64,000 bases of DNA, taken from positions 868,001 through 932,000 of the forward strand of contig NZ_CP029347.1 of NCBI RefSeq assembly GCF_003143555.1. Direction: 5' to 3'. Within the stretch, counting starts at the first letter, position 1. Every line of letters starts with the position of its first letter. The notes beneath the pieces were generated by a model. It did not search any database. It had not been told where the DNA came from and saw only the letters and a program-made list of their open reading frames with translations. Shown here piece after piece: positions 7,842 to 16,925 of this stretch. This DNA is from Saliniradius amylolyticus. Lineage in GTDB: Bacteria; Pseudomonadota; Gammaproteobacteria; Enterobacterales; Alteromonadaceae. Both the position numbers and the translations under genes were made by a program.

Positions 7842-9242
7842 ATGTCATTTAATATTGCACTTAGTGGTGTAAACGCATCACAAAAAGATCTGGATACCAC
7901 GGCGAACAACATCGCCAACGTTAATACCACCGGCTTTAAAGAGTCGCGGGCCGAGTTTGTGGATGTGTATGCCACCTCTTTGTTAGCGGGTTCTAAAACC
8001 AAAGTGGGCGACGGTGTATTGACCTCGGAAGTGGCACAGCAGTTTACCCAGGGTAGTCTCAAGTTTACCGATAATGCGCTGGATTTGGCCATTACCGGTA
8101 ATGGCTTCTTCGCCACGGTACCTGAGCAGGGGTCACAGGATTTTTCCTACACTCGGGCGGGAATGTTTAAACTTAACAGTAATAACTTTGTGGTGGATTC
8201 GCGTGGACGAAATCTGATGGGCTTTCCGGTGAATCCGGACGGCACCTCAGCTTCCAGCGCCTTAAGTACCGCTAATCCGATTCGAATTCCGGATTCCTCT
8301 GGCGCCCCTCAGGCGACTGCTGAGGTGGATATGAAGATGAACCTGCCAGCGGGCGATGCGGCACTGGATCCGGCTGACTTCGATCCCACAGACCCCGACA
8401 CCTATAACGCGGCGACATCGGTGACGGTCTTTGACTCTCTCGGTGACTCGCATATTCAGACCTTTTATTTTATTAAAGACTCCACTGCAGCTACCGGTAA
8501 TGAATGGGTTGTTGCAACAGCAGTCGATGATCAACTGGTCAATTACACCGATAATACCGGTACAGCATTAGGTAACGCGCCGTCGGCTCCAGCAGCAGGT
8601 CAGAACGTCGCTGGCGGAAATACTGGTAATGATGTCTTTGTGTCTCGGTTGATATTCAGCTCTGGTGGCGACTTTCAGGGGGTAGAAGCCGCTGATGGTG
8701 TTCAACCAGCCGATGGCAAGTTAGCTACAGAGGCACTGGGTGTTGGTATTTTGACCAATGGCTCGGATCCCACACAAACATTAACAACGGATTTTAACTT
8801 CACAGCGGGTGGCGCTACGCCGGATGAACCCACCCAGTTTGCCTCAAGCTTTGAGGTAACCTCTCTGGAGCAAGATGGTTTGCCTGTGGGACGATTAACC
8901 GGGGTGGATATCGACGAAGACGGATTGGTGCGGGCCACTTATTCAAATGGTACCTCTGAGCCTTTGAGCCGTATTGCGTTAGTGCGCTTTGCCAATGAGC
9001 AAGGGTTAACACAGAACGGTAATACCGAGTGGAAGGAGAGTATTAACTCTGGCGAGCCTCTGGCAGGCGAAGCCACCACAGGTACCTTTGGTAGTATCAA
9101 CTCCCAGGCACTGGAGCAGGCTAACGTGAACTTGACCACTGAACTGGTGGATATGATTCAGGCCCAGCGGAATTTCCAGGCAAACTCCCGGGCCCTGGAA
9201 GTCAATAACACCCTGAACCAGACCATTCTCAACATCCGTTAA
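7842..9242 (+). CDS. flgE: Flagellar hook protein FlgE
   Basis: Structural subunit of the hook. 466 residues: N-terminal motif FNIALSGVNASQKDLDTTANNIANVNTTGFK, a variable exposed centre from about 150 to 330 rich in Asp, Ala and Gly, and the C-terminal coiled coil ending NFQANSRALEVNNTLNQTILNIR. It is the last flagellar gene here: a terminator follows 20 nt after the stop, whereas flgFGHIJKL normally continue the operon. Confidence 0.95.
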   Translation: MSFNIALSGVNASQKDLDTTANNIANVNTTGFKESRAEFVDVYATSLLAGSKTKVGDGVLTSEVAQQFTQGSLKFTDNALDLAITGNGFFATVPEQGSQDFSYTRAGMFKLNSNNFVVDSRGRNLMGFPVNPDGTSASSALSTANPIRIPDSSGAPQATAEVDMKMNLPAGDAALDPADFDPTDPDTYNAATSVTVFDSLGDSHIQTFYFIKDSTAATGNEWVVATAVDDQLVNYTDNTGTALGNAPSAPAAGQNVAGGNTGNDVFVSRLIFSSGGDFQGVEAADGVQPADGKLATEALGVGILTNGSDPTQTLTTDFNFTAGGATPDEPTQFASSFEVTSLEQDGLPVGRLTGVDIDEDGLVRATYSNGTSEPLSRIALVRFANEQGLTQNGNTEWKESINSGEPLAGEATTGTFGSINSQALEQANVNLTTELVDMIQAQRNFQANSRALEVNNTLNQTILNIR

Positions 9243-9261
9243 TTGATGAGCGTTAAATACA

Positions 9262-9289
9262 AGCCCGGCCCATGAAGCCGGGCTTTTTT
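9262..9289 (+). terminator. Intrinsic terminator after flgE
   Basis: AGCCCGGC stem, seven-base loop, GCCGGGCT and a run of T. It closes the flgBCDE operon. Confidence 0.85.
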
Positions 9290-9290
9290 A

Positions 9291-9390
9291 TATCCAGGGA
9301 TGGATGGTATGCCGAGAATGCAGGGAGCAATTCGAGGCGATATCCAGGGATGGATGGTATGCCGAGAATGCAGGGAGCAATTCGAGACGA
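9291..9390. repeat. Two tandem copies of a 50-bp repeat
   Basis: Copy 1 at 9291-9340 and copy 2 at 9341-9390 differ at one base (GAGGCGA versus GAGACGA). Each begins TATCCAGGGATGGATGGTAT. It sits between the flgE terminator and the end of sapF, with no other copy noticed in the window. Short reading frames run through it but carry no credible coding signal. It resembles the small dispersed intergenic repeats of marine gammaproteobacteria; I cannot name the family. Confidence 0.9.
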
Positions 9391-9401
9391 TGTGATAATG
9401 G

Positions 9402-10178
9402 TTATTTTTGTGTCAGCGACTGATACGCGTACATCAGCTTTTGGGTACATTCTGATTTTGGCCAGCTAAATACCACTTCCGATTTGCCGGACTCCACCAC
9501 CTTGCCTTGTGACAGTACCAATACCCGGTCACTCATGTGTCTGACAATCCCCAGATTATGGGAAATAAAGATAAAACCAATACCGAGGTCTTTTTGTAAT
9601 TTCAAAAGCAGGTTCACGGTTTGGGAGCGCACCGAGGGATCCAGGGCCGCGAAGGGCTCATCGGCGATAACAATTTCAGGGTCCAGTATCAAAGCTCGGG
9701 CGATTGCGGCTCGCTGATGCTGACCCTCTGAGAGCATATGACGATAGAAGTGCTGATGATCAGGCAACAGTCCCACCTGAGTGAGCACCTGTTGGATCTT
9801 GCGTTGGCGTTCCTGTTCATCCAGTTGGGTGTTAAGTAACAAGGCTTCTTCTAACTGGACGCCCAGGGTAAGAGCTGGATTGAGGGAGCCCTTACTGTGC
9901 TGGAAGATCATGCGAATACGCTGATAACGCAAACGCCGGTTTGAATGCACCAGTGTCTCGCCATTTAGTGCTATTTGCCCTCCACTTGGTGTCTCTACGC
10001 CCACAAGCAGCCTTGCTAGCAAAGACTTCCCCGAACCATTTTCACCGATAATGGCCATGGTCTCCCCCTGATGGAGCTCAAAGTTCACCGGCGCTAACAC
10101 GAAGTCCTCACTGCCACCACTGAGCCAGTGGCGCTTCGGGTGAAAGCTTAAATTAGAGACGCTGAGCAAGGGGGTCAT
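9402..10178 (-). CDS. sapF: Peptide ABC transporter ATPase SapF
   Basis: ATP-binding subunit of the Sap transporter, which takes up cationic peptides and supports antimicrobial-peptide resistance and Trk potassium uptake in enterobacteria. 258 residues: Walker A GENGSGKS (45-52), signature LSEGQHQRAAIARAL, Walker B IVIADEPFAALD and switch His in ISHNLGIVRH, all intact. Its start overlaps the end of sapD by four bases. Last gene of the sap operon. Confidence 0.9.
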   Translation of the reverse strand: MTPLLSVSNLSFHPKRHWLSGGSEDFVLAPVNFELHQGETMAIIGENGSGKSLLARLLVGVETPSGGQIALNGETLVHSNRRLRYQRIRMIFQHSKGSLNPALTLGVQLEEALLLNTQLDEQERQRKIQQVLTQVGLLPDHQHFYRHMLSEGQHQRAAIARALILDPEIVIADEPFAALDPSVRSQTVNLLLKLQKDLGIGFIFISHNLGIVRHMSDRVLVLSQGKVVESGKSEVVFSWPKSECTQKLMYAYQSLTQK

Positions 10179-11170
10179 TTGTGACCTCGGTGCAATGGAA
10201 AGTGGCAGGCATAGTTATGATCATGAATGCGACGGGTTGCTGGCATCTTAACACAGGCTTTTTGGGCTCTGGGGCAACGGGGGCCCAAGCGACAGCCGAT
10301 GGGCAAATGTTGCAGCGTGGGAATGGTGCCATCCAGACAGCTGAGCGGTGATTTTGGTGGTAATTCGCGCCGAAAGCTCGGAGCACTCTCCAGCAGTGCA
10401 TTGGTATAGGGGTGTAATGGACGCTTGCGGATCTTATCCAGCGGCCCGCTTTCCACCGTTTGTCCGCAATAGAGCACGGTCAGGCTTTTGGCTATGGAGA
10501 AAATGGCCTGAAGGTCATGACTGACAAACAGCAGGCTCAAGGAGCGTGTCTTATTGAGCTTGTTCAGTAGTTTAACCACCTGAACCTTGGATGTGGGCTC
10601 CATGCCCATCGTCGGGTTATCCGCGATCAGCAACTCGGGCTTGGATACCAGCGCCATGGCGATATAGAACTTCTGGCAGATATCTTCCGGCACTTCGTGG
10701 GGGTAAGAATCCATGTACTCCTCATGGTGTTTAATACCCACCTTGTGCAATTGCTGGACCGCCAGGATACGGCGCTGCTCCCGGCGTTGCCAGAACCAGG
10801 CCCGGTCGAGCATATTATCCGGAATACTCTCTTCGATCTGCTCATGCAATTTGGCCGAGGGGTCTAGCGCAGCCACCGGGTTTTGCAGTATGACCGAGAT
10901 CTCATGTCGGGTGATATGACGTCGCTCCTTGGCCGACATGGACAGTAAGTCTTTGCCTTTCCATTGCATTCGATCGGCAGTAACCCGCCATTGTTCGGGC
11001 AGGGCGCCAACAATGGCTTTGACAATCAGGCTTTTGCCAGAGCCGGACTCCCCCACCAGCGCGCGGATTTCGGAGCGATCGACGGTCAGGCTTATCTTAT
11101 CCAGTGCCTTGACCCAGCCCACCGGGCTATCGATCTCCAGAGTCAGATTTTTAATATCCAGTAGCGGCAT
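10175..11170 (-). CDS. sapD: Peptide ABC transporter ATPase SapD
   Basis: Second ATPase of the Sap transporter. 331 residues: Walker A GESGSGKS near residues 39-46, switch His in FVSHDLQAIF, and the oligopeptide-family C terminus IGCRLGPRCPRAQKAC with an iron-sulfur/zinc-like Cys set. Two departures are visible: the signature loop reads VPEDICQK rather than LSGGQ, and Walker B is LLIADNPTMGME, where Asn replaces the catalytic Glu. SapD of enterobacteria also has a weak signature loop but keeps DEP. The ATPase cycle may therefore depend on SapF. Confidence 0.9.
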   Translation of the reverse strand: MPLLDIKNLTLEIDSPVGWVKALDKISLTVDRSEIRALVGESGSGKSLIVKAIVGALPEQWRVTADRMQWKGKDLLSMSAKERRHITRHEISVILQNPVAALDPSAKLHEQIEESIPDNMLDRAWFWQRREQRRILAVQQLHKVGIKHHEEYMDSYPHEVPEDICQKFYIAMALVSKPELLIADNPTMGMEPTSKVQVVKLLNKLNKTRSLSLLFVSHDLQAIFSIAKSLTVLYCGQTVESGPLDKIRKRPLHPYTNALLESAPSFRRELPPKSPLSCLDGTIPTLQHLPIGCRLGPRCPRAQKACVKMPATRRIHDHNYACHFPLHRGHK

Positions 11171-12064
11171 CTATTGCTCCAGCCGTTTTCTTAAGGCCGT
11201 ACGCAGGCCATCACCAATGAGGTTAACCGATAGTACCAGTAAGAAGATTGCGGCGCCGGGAATTGCCAGGCTCCAAGGGGCGATATAAGCGATTTTTAAG
11301 GTGTCGGATAGCATGGAGCCTAATTCGGGTGAGGGCGCCTGAGCGCCTAAATTCAAAAAGCCCAGTGCGGTAATATCCAGTATGGCAATGGAGAGCGCCA
11401 TCGTCCCCTGGACTACCAGCATTTCAATCATGTTGGGTAAGATGCCCTTTCTCAGCACGCGCCAGTTACCTGCGCCGTCCAGGCGAGCGGCAATAACATA
11501 ATCCTTGTGCATCTGACTGCTGACCAGGCCGCGAGTATGATGAATAAACTGGGGGATTAACGCCAGCATAATGGCCCAGGCGCTGTTAACCAGGCCGGTA
11601 CCCAATATTGCGACAATGATAATGGCTATCAGCAAGGTTGGGATGGCCATTACGGCATCCAGCAAGTGATTGAGCAGACTGGATCTGAGGCCCCGCACCA
11701 TTCCCGCATAAGCGCCGATGGTGCAGCCGATCAGCATGGCACAAATGACCATAATCAGGCTGGTCCCAAGTGTGATACGACAGCCATAGAGCACTCGCGT
11801 CAGGATATCCCTACCCAGACTGTCGGTGCCGAAAACATGTGTGATATTGCCGTTGGCATCCCAGGCCGGAGGTAGCAATATGGTGTTGGTGTTTTGCTCG
11901 TAAGGTCCATAAGGCATAAGCAGTGGGCCTATGATGGCGAGTAAAACAAAGATGCCCAAACACCAGATGCCTGCGAGGGCAACATGGTTATTGTTCAGCT
12001 CCTGCCAGGTTTGCTGGAAGGGGGAGGGGAACTCTTCATCCAGATAAAAACTAAACTTGGGCAT
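11171..12064 (-). CDS. sapC: Peptide ABC transporter permease SapC
   Basis: Inner-membrane permease. 297 residues from MPKFSFYLDEEF, the conserved start; it overlaps the end of sapB by 14 nt. It has an N-terminal membrane helix (ALAGIWCLGIFVLLAIIGPLLM), five further hydrophobic helices and the EAA loop of DppC-type permeases (DYVIAARLDGAGNWRVLRKGILPN). An upstream in-frame extension inside sapB lacks conservation and is rejected. Confidence 0.9.
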   Translation of the reverse strand: MPKFSFYLDEEFPSPFQQTWQELNNNHVALAGIWCLGIFVLLAIIGPLLMPYGPYEQNTNTILLPPAWDANGNITHVFGTDSLGRDILTRVLYGCRITLGTSLIMVICAMLIGCTIGAYAGMVRGLRSSLLNHLLDAVMAIPTLLIAIIIVAILGTGLVNSAWAIMLALIPQFIHHTRGLVSSQMHKDYVIAARLDGAGNWRVLRKGILPNMIEMLVVQGTMALSIAILDITALGFLNLGAQAPSPELGSMLSDTLKIAYIAPWSLAIPGAAIFLLVLSVNLIGDGLRTALRKRLEQ

Positions 12065-13082
12065 GGATCTGCCTCTTGCTGAGTGGATAGAAGGCTCGCA
12101 TAAACACATCGATAGCAATAGTAAACATGATCACCAGTGCCGACACGACCAGCATGCCGCCTCGAATAGCCGGGTAGTCGCGCATATAGATAGCTTGTAC
12201 CAGCCACTCGCCAATACCGGGCCAGGAGAAGATAACCTCCACGATCATGGCATTGGTCAATAGCACAGTAAACTGCATCGCGAGCTGCGGCATAATTGGC
12301 ATTAATGCGTTTTTAAGGCCGTGGCGCCAGAGTACCTGCCACTGGGTGAGGCCTTTTGCGTAGGCCGCTTTGATGTAATCCCGACGCATCACATCAACGA
12401 CTGAGCGGCGGGTCAGACGGATAATCATGGCGCTGGTGACGATGGATACCGACAACGTGGGTAAGATCAGGTGCCGGAGTGCGTCGTTAAAGGCCGCATC
12501 TTGATTGGGTAAGTCAGAGGTGAGAATGTCCAGCAGAATGAAGCCGGTCTCAGCTGGAACGTCGTACAGGAGGCTGATACGGCCGGAAATAGGCAGCAGC
12601 CCCAGCTGCAGAGAGAATACCAAAATCATAATCAGCGCTAGCCAGAACACCGGCATGGAGTAACCCACCAGACTGGCTCCTAATACCATTGAGTCGGTAT
12701 GCCTGCCGTGTCTTAGCCCCGCAATAATGCCCAGAGGCAGGCTGACAAAGACTGATACCAGCATGGCGTACATGGCCAGTTCGATACTGGCTGGGAGGTG
12801 AGCGCCAATATCGGCAAACACCGATTTACCGGTACTCATACTCAACCCCCACTGACCACTTAGCAAGTCTTGCATATAGGTGATATAGCCTTGCCACCAG
12901 CCTTGAGTCAGGTTATAGGCAAAGCTTTGGCGTTGGTAAGCCGCGCTGTGGGTGTCGCTGATGCCGGTAAGATTGGTAATAGGGTCGCCCGGAAACAGAA
13001 ATACCAAAGCGTAGGATGCCAGAGTCAGGATCAGTAACGTGACCAGCAGCAAGTTTATTCGGCGTAATAGATAATAGAGCAC
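12051..13082 (-). CDS. sapB: Peptide ABC transporter permease SapB
   Basis: Inner-membrane permease paired with SapC. 343 residues with the DppB-type N terminus LLYYLLRRINLLLVTLLILTLASYALVFLFPGDP-like arrangement, six predicted membrane helices and the EAA loop DYIKAAYAKGLTQWQVLWRHGLKNALMPIMP. It starts immediately after the sapA stop codon on the same strand. Confidence 0.92.
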   Translation of the reverse strand: MLYYLLRRINLLLVTLLILTLASYALVFLFPGDPITNLTGISDTHSAAYQRQSFAYNLTQGWWQGYITYMQDLLSGQWGLSMSTGKSVFADIGAHLPASIELAMYAMLVSVFVSLPLGIIAGLRHGRHTDSMVLGASLVGYSMPVFWLALIMILVFSLQLGLLPISGRISLLYDVPAETGFILLDILTSDLPNQDAAFNDALRHLILPTLSVSIVTSAMIIRLTRRSVVDVMRRDYIKAAYAKGLTQWQVLWRHGLKNALMPIMPQLAMQFTVLLTNAMIVEVIFSWPGIGEWLVQAIYMRDYPAIRGGMLVVSALVIMFTIAIDVFMRAFYPLSKRQIHAQV

Positions 13083-14705
13083 TTACCGCTCCTCCTTGCT
13101 AACACCGCCAAACGCAATCCCGCCAAAGGGCAGAATTGGCAGGTTTCGCACCGCCTTGCGATAGGCCTGAAACCGATAAGCATGAGCCAGGGGGACCAAT
13201 GGCATTTGGTCGTTAAGAATCTGATTGGCCTGACGGTACAGAGCCGTTCGCTGTTGTTTGTCCGCGCTCATCAAAGCCTGTTCCAGTACTTTATCGAATT
13301 CCGGATGGCACCAGTTGGCGCGATTAGAGCCTGAGTCTACGGCGGGGCAGCTGAGCAGCGGACGATAAAAATTATCCGGGTCGACGTTATCGGCCGACCA
13401 GCCGATCAGTACAGAATCATGCTGCATGGCCCGGAGACGCTCGCGGAAGTTGCTCCATTCGTAACTGATTATACGGGCACTGACGCCAATCTCGGCCAGA
13501 TAGCGCTGCATGATTTCCGCCATTTTTCGCGCGTTGGGATTGTATGGGCGCTGAACGGGTAAGGCCCAAATATTCATGGAAAACCCTTCACCAAAGCCTG
13601 CTTCCTCCAGCAATTGTCTGGCCCTGACAGGATTGTAATTCACCTCTTGCTGAGTCTGATCATAGGCCCACGAAGTGGGGGGTAAAATGCCTTTAGCCCG
13701 TACCGCACTGTCAAAATAAACGGCATCTAACAGAGTTTCCTTATCGATGGCCATAGCCAGGGCTCGCCGAACCTTAGGATTGTCGAACGGGGGGCGCTTG
13801 GTGTTGAAGGCCCAAAAGCCGACATTAAGGCCCGGAAGCTCATCCAGGGTCAGCTCCGGGTGTTCCTGTATTACCTTTAATTCGGTTTGGGCCGGATAAG
13901 CCGCGACATCGCATTCGCCAGTGATTAACTTGGCCAGGCGCATGGAACTGGTAGGGGTTATGTCATACAGCAGTTGCTCAGGCTTTGCGGGGCCGGCCCA
14001 GTAGTCAGGATGACGAAAATAGCGGATATGACTGTTACGCTGGAAGCTGGCAAATTTGTAGGGACCTGTACCAATAGGGCGACGATCGATAAGGGACTTA
14101 TCCAACTCCTCGTCTTCCAGGTATTCGGCATATTCGGCCGAAAGGATAATGGCGAAGTCCGTCGCCAGCGAGGCCAGAAAAGAACTGTCTGGATGACTGA
14201 GCTTTATTTTAACTCGGTAGCCGTTGATCCGGCTGACTTCTTCTACCACCTGACTGAGTTCCAGGCTTTCAAAATAGGGGTAACTGCCCCCAGACACATT
14301 ATGATAGTTGTGGCTGAGCATACGCCAGCGATCAAAGGTGAAAATTACATCATCGACATTAAAGTTACGAGTCGGGGTAAAATAGGGAGTGGAGTGGAAC
14401 GGAACGTCTTTGCGTAACTGAAATTCATAAGTCACCCCGTCGTCTCTCAACAACCAACTCGTCGCCAGTTCCGGTTCTAGCTGACCGGTTTCAGGGTTGT
14501 AACGGATCAGGCGGTTATAGAGCTGGTGGGAGGTAGCATCGACCGTGATGCCTGAAATATCCAATTGGGGATTAAAGGTAGCAGGATTGCCCTCGGAGCA
14601 GTAAACCAGCCCTTTCTGGGCCAATTGCCGGGTGGATTGTTGCTCGCACCCAGCGATGAAGGTGAGTAGCGGCATGAGCAGCAATAGCAGGCGATAATCA
14701 CTCAT
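13083..14705 (-). CDS. sapA: Peptide-binding protein SapA, predicted lipoprotein
   Basis: Substrate-binding subunit of the Sap transporter (SBP family 5). 540 residues. The signal peptide ends in LLTFIAGC, a lipobox, so the protein is probably tethered by lipid to a membrane. Family features follow: YCSEGNPATFNPQLDISG, LATSWLLRDDGVTYEFQLRKDVPFH and RRALAMAIDKETLLDAVY. Its start overlaps the end of pspF by four bases (ATGA), so translation is coupled to the phage-shock activator. Confidence 0.9.
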   Translation of the reverse strand: MSDYRLLLLLMPLLTFIAGCEQQSTRQLAQKGLVYCSEGNPATFNPQLDISGITVDATSHQLYNRLIRYNPETGQLEPELATSWLLRDDGVTYEFQLRKDVPFHSTPYFTPTRNFNVDDVIFTFDRWRMLSHNYHNVSGGSYPYFESLELSQVVEEVSRINGYRVKIKLSHPDSSFLASLATDFAIILSAEYAEYLEDEELDKSLIDRRPIGTGPYKFASFQRNSHIRYFRHPDYWAGPAKPEQLLYDITPTSSMRLAKLITGECDVAAYPAQTELKVIQEHPELTLDELPGLNVGFWAFNTKRPPFDNPKVRRALAMAIDKETLLDAVYFDSAVRAKGILPPTSWAYDQTQQEVNYNPVRARQLLEEAGFGEGFSMNIWALPVQRPYNPNARKMAEIMQRYLAEIGVSARIISYEWSNFRERLRAMQHDSVLIGWSADNVDPDNFYRPLLSCPAVDSGSNRANWCHPEFDKVLEQALMSADKQQRTALYRQANQILNDQMPLVPLAHAYRFQAYRKAVRNLPILPFGGIAFGGVSKEER

Positions 14706-15781
14706 GAGGCGCTCGACGCTCCGGTTTCCAGCAAGTTATATTTTTTTAAATAGCCGCGCAGCTGATGGTAGGTCAGTCCGAGTTTCTGAGCGGTTTTCTT
14801 CTGATTATACTGACTGTGCTTTAAGGCTTGCTGGATCAGTTCGATTTCAAAGGACTGACTCTCCGCTTTTAAGTCTACTGGGAATTCAGGGCGTGGTTGA
14901 GATGCAGCATTATCCTTTTCTACTGGTGGAACAGAGGTGGGTATCTGTTCCTCTTCAACAGAACTTGGTCTGGAAGCTCGAGGGCGAAATGGTGACTCAA
15001 AAGGATCGAGCTGGATCTCACTGACCGGTAAATGTGGGTTCTGACAGCGATAAACCGCTCGCTCCACCACGTTTTTCAGCTCACGCACATTGCCCGGCCA
15101 GTGATAGTCCAGTAGGGTTTGCTTGGCCTTTTCGGAAAAACCGCTGAATAACTCCATATCCAGTTCCCGGGCCATATTGATAGCAAAAGTTTCCGCTAAT
15201 AGCAGAATATCATCCCGCCTCTCTCTCAGGGGAGGAAGAGTAATGACATCAAATGCGAGCCGATCCAGTAAGTCTGCGCGAAACTCACCCTGCTCAGCTA
15301 GGCTGGGTAAGTCTTCGTTGGTGGCAGCCACTAAGCGCACATCAGCCTTGATGGTTCGGGAGCCGCCTACCCGTTCGAATTCGCCGTATTCAATTACGCG
15401 CAACAGTTTTTCCTGGATGAGTGCTGAGGTATTGGCTAATTCGTCCAAAAACAGAGTGCCCCCATGAGCGGCTTCGAAACGCCCTTGATGTCGTTTACTT
15501 GCGCCGGTGAAGGCTCCGGCTTCATGGCCGAAAAGTTCACTTTCCAACAGGTTTTCGTTCAGGGCAGCGCAGTTTAGCTTGTGGTAGGATTGGTCCCAGC
15601 GCTCGGAGAGGTAATGCAGTCTTGCGGCGATCAGCTCCTTACCGGTACCTCGTTCGCCGATGATCAGTACGGGTTTTGTAAGGGGAGCGATCTGTGAGAC
15701 CCGCTCGAGTACTTCTAAAAAAGCATTGGACTGACCGATAATGTTGTCTTGCTGACGAAAGCGGCTCACTGCGTTCCTCAA
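14702..15781 (-). CDS. pspF: Phage-shock sigma-54 activator PspF
   Basis: Enhancer-binding AAA+ activator of the psp operon, normally held inactive by PspA. 359 residues: no receiver domain, Walker A GERGTGKE (42-49), the sigma-54 contact motif GAFTGA (89-94), arginine fingers in DLLDRLAFDVITLPPLRERRDD, and a C-terminal Fis-type helix-turn-helix (KKTAQKLGLTYHQLRGYLKK). It is longer than the roughly 325-residue enterobacterial protein because of a Pro/Ser/Glu-rich linker near residues 260-310. Divergent from pspA, as usual. Confidence 0.95.
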   Translation of the reverse strand: MRNAVSRFRQQDNIIGQSNAFLEVLERVSQIAPLTKPVLIIGERGTGKELIAARLHYLSERWDQSYHKLNCAALNENLLESELFGHEAGAFTGASKRHQGRFEAAHGGTLFLDELANTSALIQEKLLRVIEYGEFERVGGSRTIKADVRLVAATNEDLPSLAEQGEFRADLLDRLAFDVITLPPLRERRDDILLLAETFAINMARELDMELFSGFSEKAKQTLLDYHWPGNVRELKNVVERAVYRCQNPHLPVSEIQLDPFESPFRPRASRPSSVEEEQIPTSVPPVEKDNAASQPRPEFPVDLKAESQSFEIELIQQALKHSQYNQKKTAQKLGLTYHQLRGYLKKYNLLETGASSAS

Positions 15782-15896
15782 AAGTTGGTCTAAATGACTA
15801 ATATGTGGTTGATCCTAATAATATGCTACTGAGGGCTAAAAGGGTAGCAATTAGAAAAAAACCGTTAAATCATGATGTTACATACTGTGAAAAAAC

Positions 15897-15911
15897 TGGC
15901 CTGGTAATTGT
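15897..15911 (+). promoter_or_regulatory. Sigma-54 promoter core for pspABC
   Basis: TGGCCTGGTAATTGT has GG and GT with a 10-nt gap and continues ATTAGTAG. E. coli pspA has the same unusual ATTGTATTA -12 region rather than TTGC. It lies 72 nt before pspA. PspF enhancer sites would lie in 15782-15880; I could not place them with confidence. Confidence 0.75.
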
Positions 15912-15982
15912 ATTAGTAGGGCAGGCCGTTGTGAGCGATTACGCTGACAACCCAATCTCAACAACTAACGAGGTCGTAGATT

Positions 15983-16669
15983 ATGGGTATTTTTTCTCGT
16001 TTTAGCGATATTGTAAATTCGAACATAAACGCTCTGTTGGATAAAGCGGAAGATCCGGAAAAAATGGTGCGCCTGATTATTCAGGAGATGGAAGACACGC
16101 TGGTGGAGGTGCGCTCCACTTCTGCCAAGTCATTGGCGAACAAAAAGGAGATCAACCATCAGATTAGCAAGCTGGAAAAGCAGGCTGAGGAATGGGAAGC
16201 CAAAGCAGAGTTAGCTCTGAGCAAAGATCGCGAGGATCTGGCGCGTGCGGCGTTGACTGAAAAGCAGAAGGCCGAAGATTACGCGCAAAATTTAAAAAAT
16301 GAGCTGCTGTTGGTGGAAGAGCAGATTGGCAAACTACAGAATGAGATAAGCCAGCTACAAGAAAAACTGGCCGATGCCAAGGCTCGTCAGAAATCCATTC
16401 TGATGCGTAAGCAGACTGCAGAATCACGCCTGGAAATTAAGCGAAATCTGGACAGTGGTAAAATGCATGATGCCATGGATCGTTTTGAACGCTACGAGCG
16501 CAAGATTGACGATATAGAGAGCCAGGTGGAATCTTACGACTTAGGTAAGAAAACACTGGATGACGAATTTGCAGCACTGGAAGCCGACGAAAAAGTCAGT
16601 AGCGAACTGGAGGCTCTGAAAAAGCGTGTGAAAGGTAAAGGCAGTAAGTCAGAGTCTAAGTCCAAGTAA
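15983..16669 (+). CDS. pspA: Phage-shock protein A
   Basis: Peripheral inner-membrane ESCRT-III-like protein that stabilises stressed membranes and inhibits PspF. 228 residues, almost entirely coiled coil. The N-terminal amphipathic helix MGIFSRFSDIVNSNINALLDKAEDPEKM is the membrane sensor and is well conserved; helices continue to about residue 215, followed by a Lys/Ser-rich tail (KGKGSKSESKSK) that is longer than in E. coli. First gene of pspABC. Confidence 0.96.
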   Translation: MGIFSRFSDIVNSNINALLDKAEDPEKMVRLIIQEMEDTLVEVRSTSAKSLANKKEINHQISKLEKQAEEWEAKAELALSKDREDLARAALTEKQKAEDYAQNLKNELLLVEEQIGKLQNEISQLQEKLADAKARQKSILMRKQTAESRLEIKRNLDSGKMHDAMDRFERYERKIDDIESQVESYDLGKKTLDDEFAALEADEKVSSELEALKKRVKGKGSKSESKSK

Positions 16670-16688
16670 CTGAGTTGGGGAGTTCGTA

Positions 16689-16925
16689 ATGGAAGATGTG
16701 ATAGGTATTATCGTGGCGCCGATAATTATATTTATGATTTTTGTGGCGCCCATCTGGCTGATACTGCATTACCGCAGTAAGCGTAAGATGTCACAGGGGT
16801 TATCCGAGCAAGAAGTCGCCGAGATGAAAGCGTTATCGCATCAGGCCGAGGCCATGGGCGAGCGCATCAAGACCCTGGAGGCCATATTGGACGCGGAAAG
16901 TCCACAGTGGAGGAATCGAGCATGA
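16689..16925 (+). CDS. pspB: Phage-shock protein B
   Basis: Small inner-membrane protein that with PspC relays membrane stress to PspA-PspF. 78 residues: one N-terminal membrane helix (IIVAPIIIFMIFVAPIWLILHYRSKRK) and a cytosolic coiled coil (EMKALSHQAEAMGERIKTLEAILDAE). Its stop overlaps the pspC start (ATGA), so the two are translationally coupled. Confidence 0.93.
   Translation: MEDVIGIIVAPIIIFMIFVAPIWLILHYRSKRKMSQGLSEQEVAEMKALSHQAEAMGERIKTLEAILDAESPQWRNRA

Noticed and set aside
9272-9469. Short frames running through the 50-bp repeat
   Set aside because: They only translate the repeat and overlap the sapF end; no start signal.
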